A stretch of 64,000 nt of DNA from Oscillospiraceae bacterium. Its GTDB lineage: Bacteria > Bacillota > Clostridia > Oscillospirales > Oscillospiraceae. The DNA is taken from the NCBI GenBank assembly GCA_017436955.1, contig JAFSCD010000011.1:1-64000 (forward strand), read 5' to 3'. Below, piece by piece: positions 63,577 through 64,000 of this stretch (position 1 is its first letter; each line of letters opens with the position of its first letter). A program made the translations under genes and the position numbers. The notes under the pieces were generated by a model. That model saw only the letters and a program-made list of their open reading frames with translations, searched no databases and was not told where the DNA came from.

Positions 63577-63760
63577 GGCCCCCTTGTGTAAAGGGGGCTG
63601 TCGGGGCGCAAGTCACGACTGGGGGATTGTCCCAGCAAAACAATCCCTCCGTCAAAAATCAAAGATTTTTGCCAGCTCTGCCGAGCCCGCGCCCCTTTTG
63701 TCCGCTTTGCGGACATTTTCCCCGCTGTCGGGGAAATCAACCCTTTTCACAAGGGAGGCT
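63577..63760. mobile_element. MITE-like element with ~18-bp terminal inverted repeats
   Basis: Left end GGCCCCCTTGTGTAAAGGGG and right end, read inverted, AGCCTCCCTTGTGAAAAGGG match at about 16 of 19 positions. TA dinucleotides flank both ends. The interior has several hairpins and no ORF. A truncated relative is at 41831-41885. Confidence 0.6.
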
Positions 63761-63823
63761 TACCGCTGCGGTAGGGCTGTCCTATTTCAGTCCCATTGCG
63801 TTGCGGCAGTTCAGGAGAAACAT

Positions 63824-64000
63824 ATGCGTTACTATTTCGCCCCGATGGAGGGCATAACGGACAGCATTTTCCGCAGGGTGCATCACCGCTATTTCGGCGG
63901 TGTGGACCGTTACTATATGCCCTTTCTCTCCCCTACCGTCCACCGCACTCTAACCCACAAGGAGGATCGGGAGCTGCCCATGGCAGACAGCGAGGCTTTT
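63824..64000 (+). CDS. dus: tRNA-dihydrouridine synthase, N-terminal part
   Basis: Runs off the right edge. 59 residues are visible: MRYYFAPMEGITDSIFRRVH, then FGGVDRYYMPFLSPT. This is the FMN-binding start of a Dus family TIM-barrel. CAGGAGAAAC precedes the ATG. Confidence 0.9.
   Translation, partial: MRYYFAPMEGITDSIFRRVHHRYFGGVDRYYMPFLSPTVHRTLTHKEDRELPMADSEAF

Overview
The window looks like chromosomal DNA of an anaerobic, endospore-forming Clostridia, most probably Oscillospirales or a relative. This rests on the low-GC-Firmicutes gene set (RNase J, GdpP, CarD, LytTR/DUF3021, a SpoIIQ-like M23 protein), the abundance of strong AGGAGG-type ribosome binding sites with TTG and GTG starts, a lysine riboswitch over lysA, and a clostridial ethanolamine microcompartment locus. 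Most of the sequence is moderately GC-rich; bases 1-3200 and about 6800-8390 are visibly more AT-rich and look acquired. The genus cannot be named from this sequence alone.

Layout. 1-3283 is an AT-rich accessory edge ending at tRNA-Pro: a truncated AAA ATPase, a DinB-like protein, an orphan gene, two decayed genes and several hairpins and direct repeats. 3384-5714 is a nucleoside-salvage operon (uridine phosphorylase, deoC, HAD hydrolase). 5877-12835 holds small regulatory and membrane genes: LytTR/DUF3021, a lipoprotein and two DUF4230 proteins between matching hairpins, a methyltransferase-like membrane protein, a TetR-controlled membrane pair, CarD and a YwaF-like protein. 12876-25068, all on the minus strand, is a 16-gene ethanolamine-utilisation microcompartment operon running eutA-B-C-L-M-E-M-T-pduL-TIGR02536-eutN-pduS-pduT-eutS-eutP-eutQ. 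It has a good sigma-A promoter in front of eutA.

25247-30012 has a threonine/proline-rich surface protein and a polyamine-type ABC transporter (potA-potB-potCD fusion). 30199-40938 is largely housekeeping: SpoIIQ-like M23, aspS, trmL-pgk, tpiA, a lipase, a threonylcarbamoyl-AMP synthase, coaE, an M18 aminopeptidase and an FtsW/RodA protein. 41745-42408 is a repeat-rich stretch with tRNA-Lys and tRNA-Gln. 42516-50902 is a nine-gene minus-strand operon. Its core (amino-acid adenylating enzyme, carrier protein, MBOAT acyltransferase, SGNH-like membrane protein) resembles the D-alanylation dlt system but carries an Asp/Glu-type racemase and a transglutaminase surface protein at its head. I consider this the most interesting system here. 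51110-54001 has a CBS-domain protein, lysA under a lysine riboswitch, and a hemolysin-III protein. 54041-61554 is the operon gdpP-rplI-dnaB-tilS-hpt-ftsH, divergent from the RNase J gene at 61885-63540. A MITE-like element and the start of a dus gene close the window.

Working together: the microcompartment genes predict ethanolamine to acetaldehyde and ammonia (EutBC, reactivated by EutA, B12 supplied by EutT), then acetyl-CoA (EutE), then acetyl phosphate (PduL), inside a shell of EutS, EutM x2, EutL, EutN and PduT. PduS/PduT may carry electrons across the shell. No eutH, eutG or eutVW is present in the window. Start codons were chosen from ribosome binding sites and overlaps; product names rest on motifs recognised by eye, without database searches.
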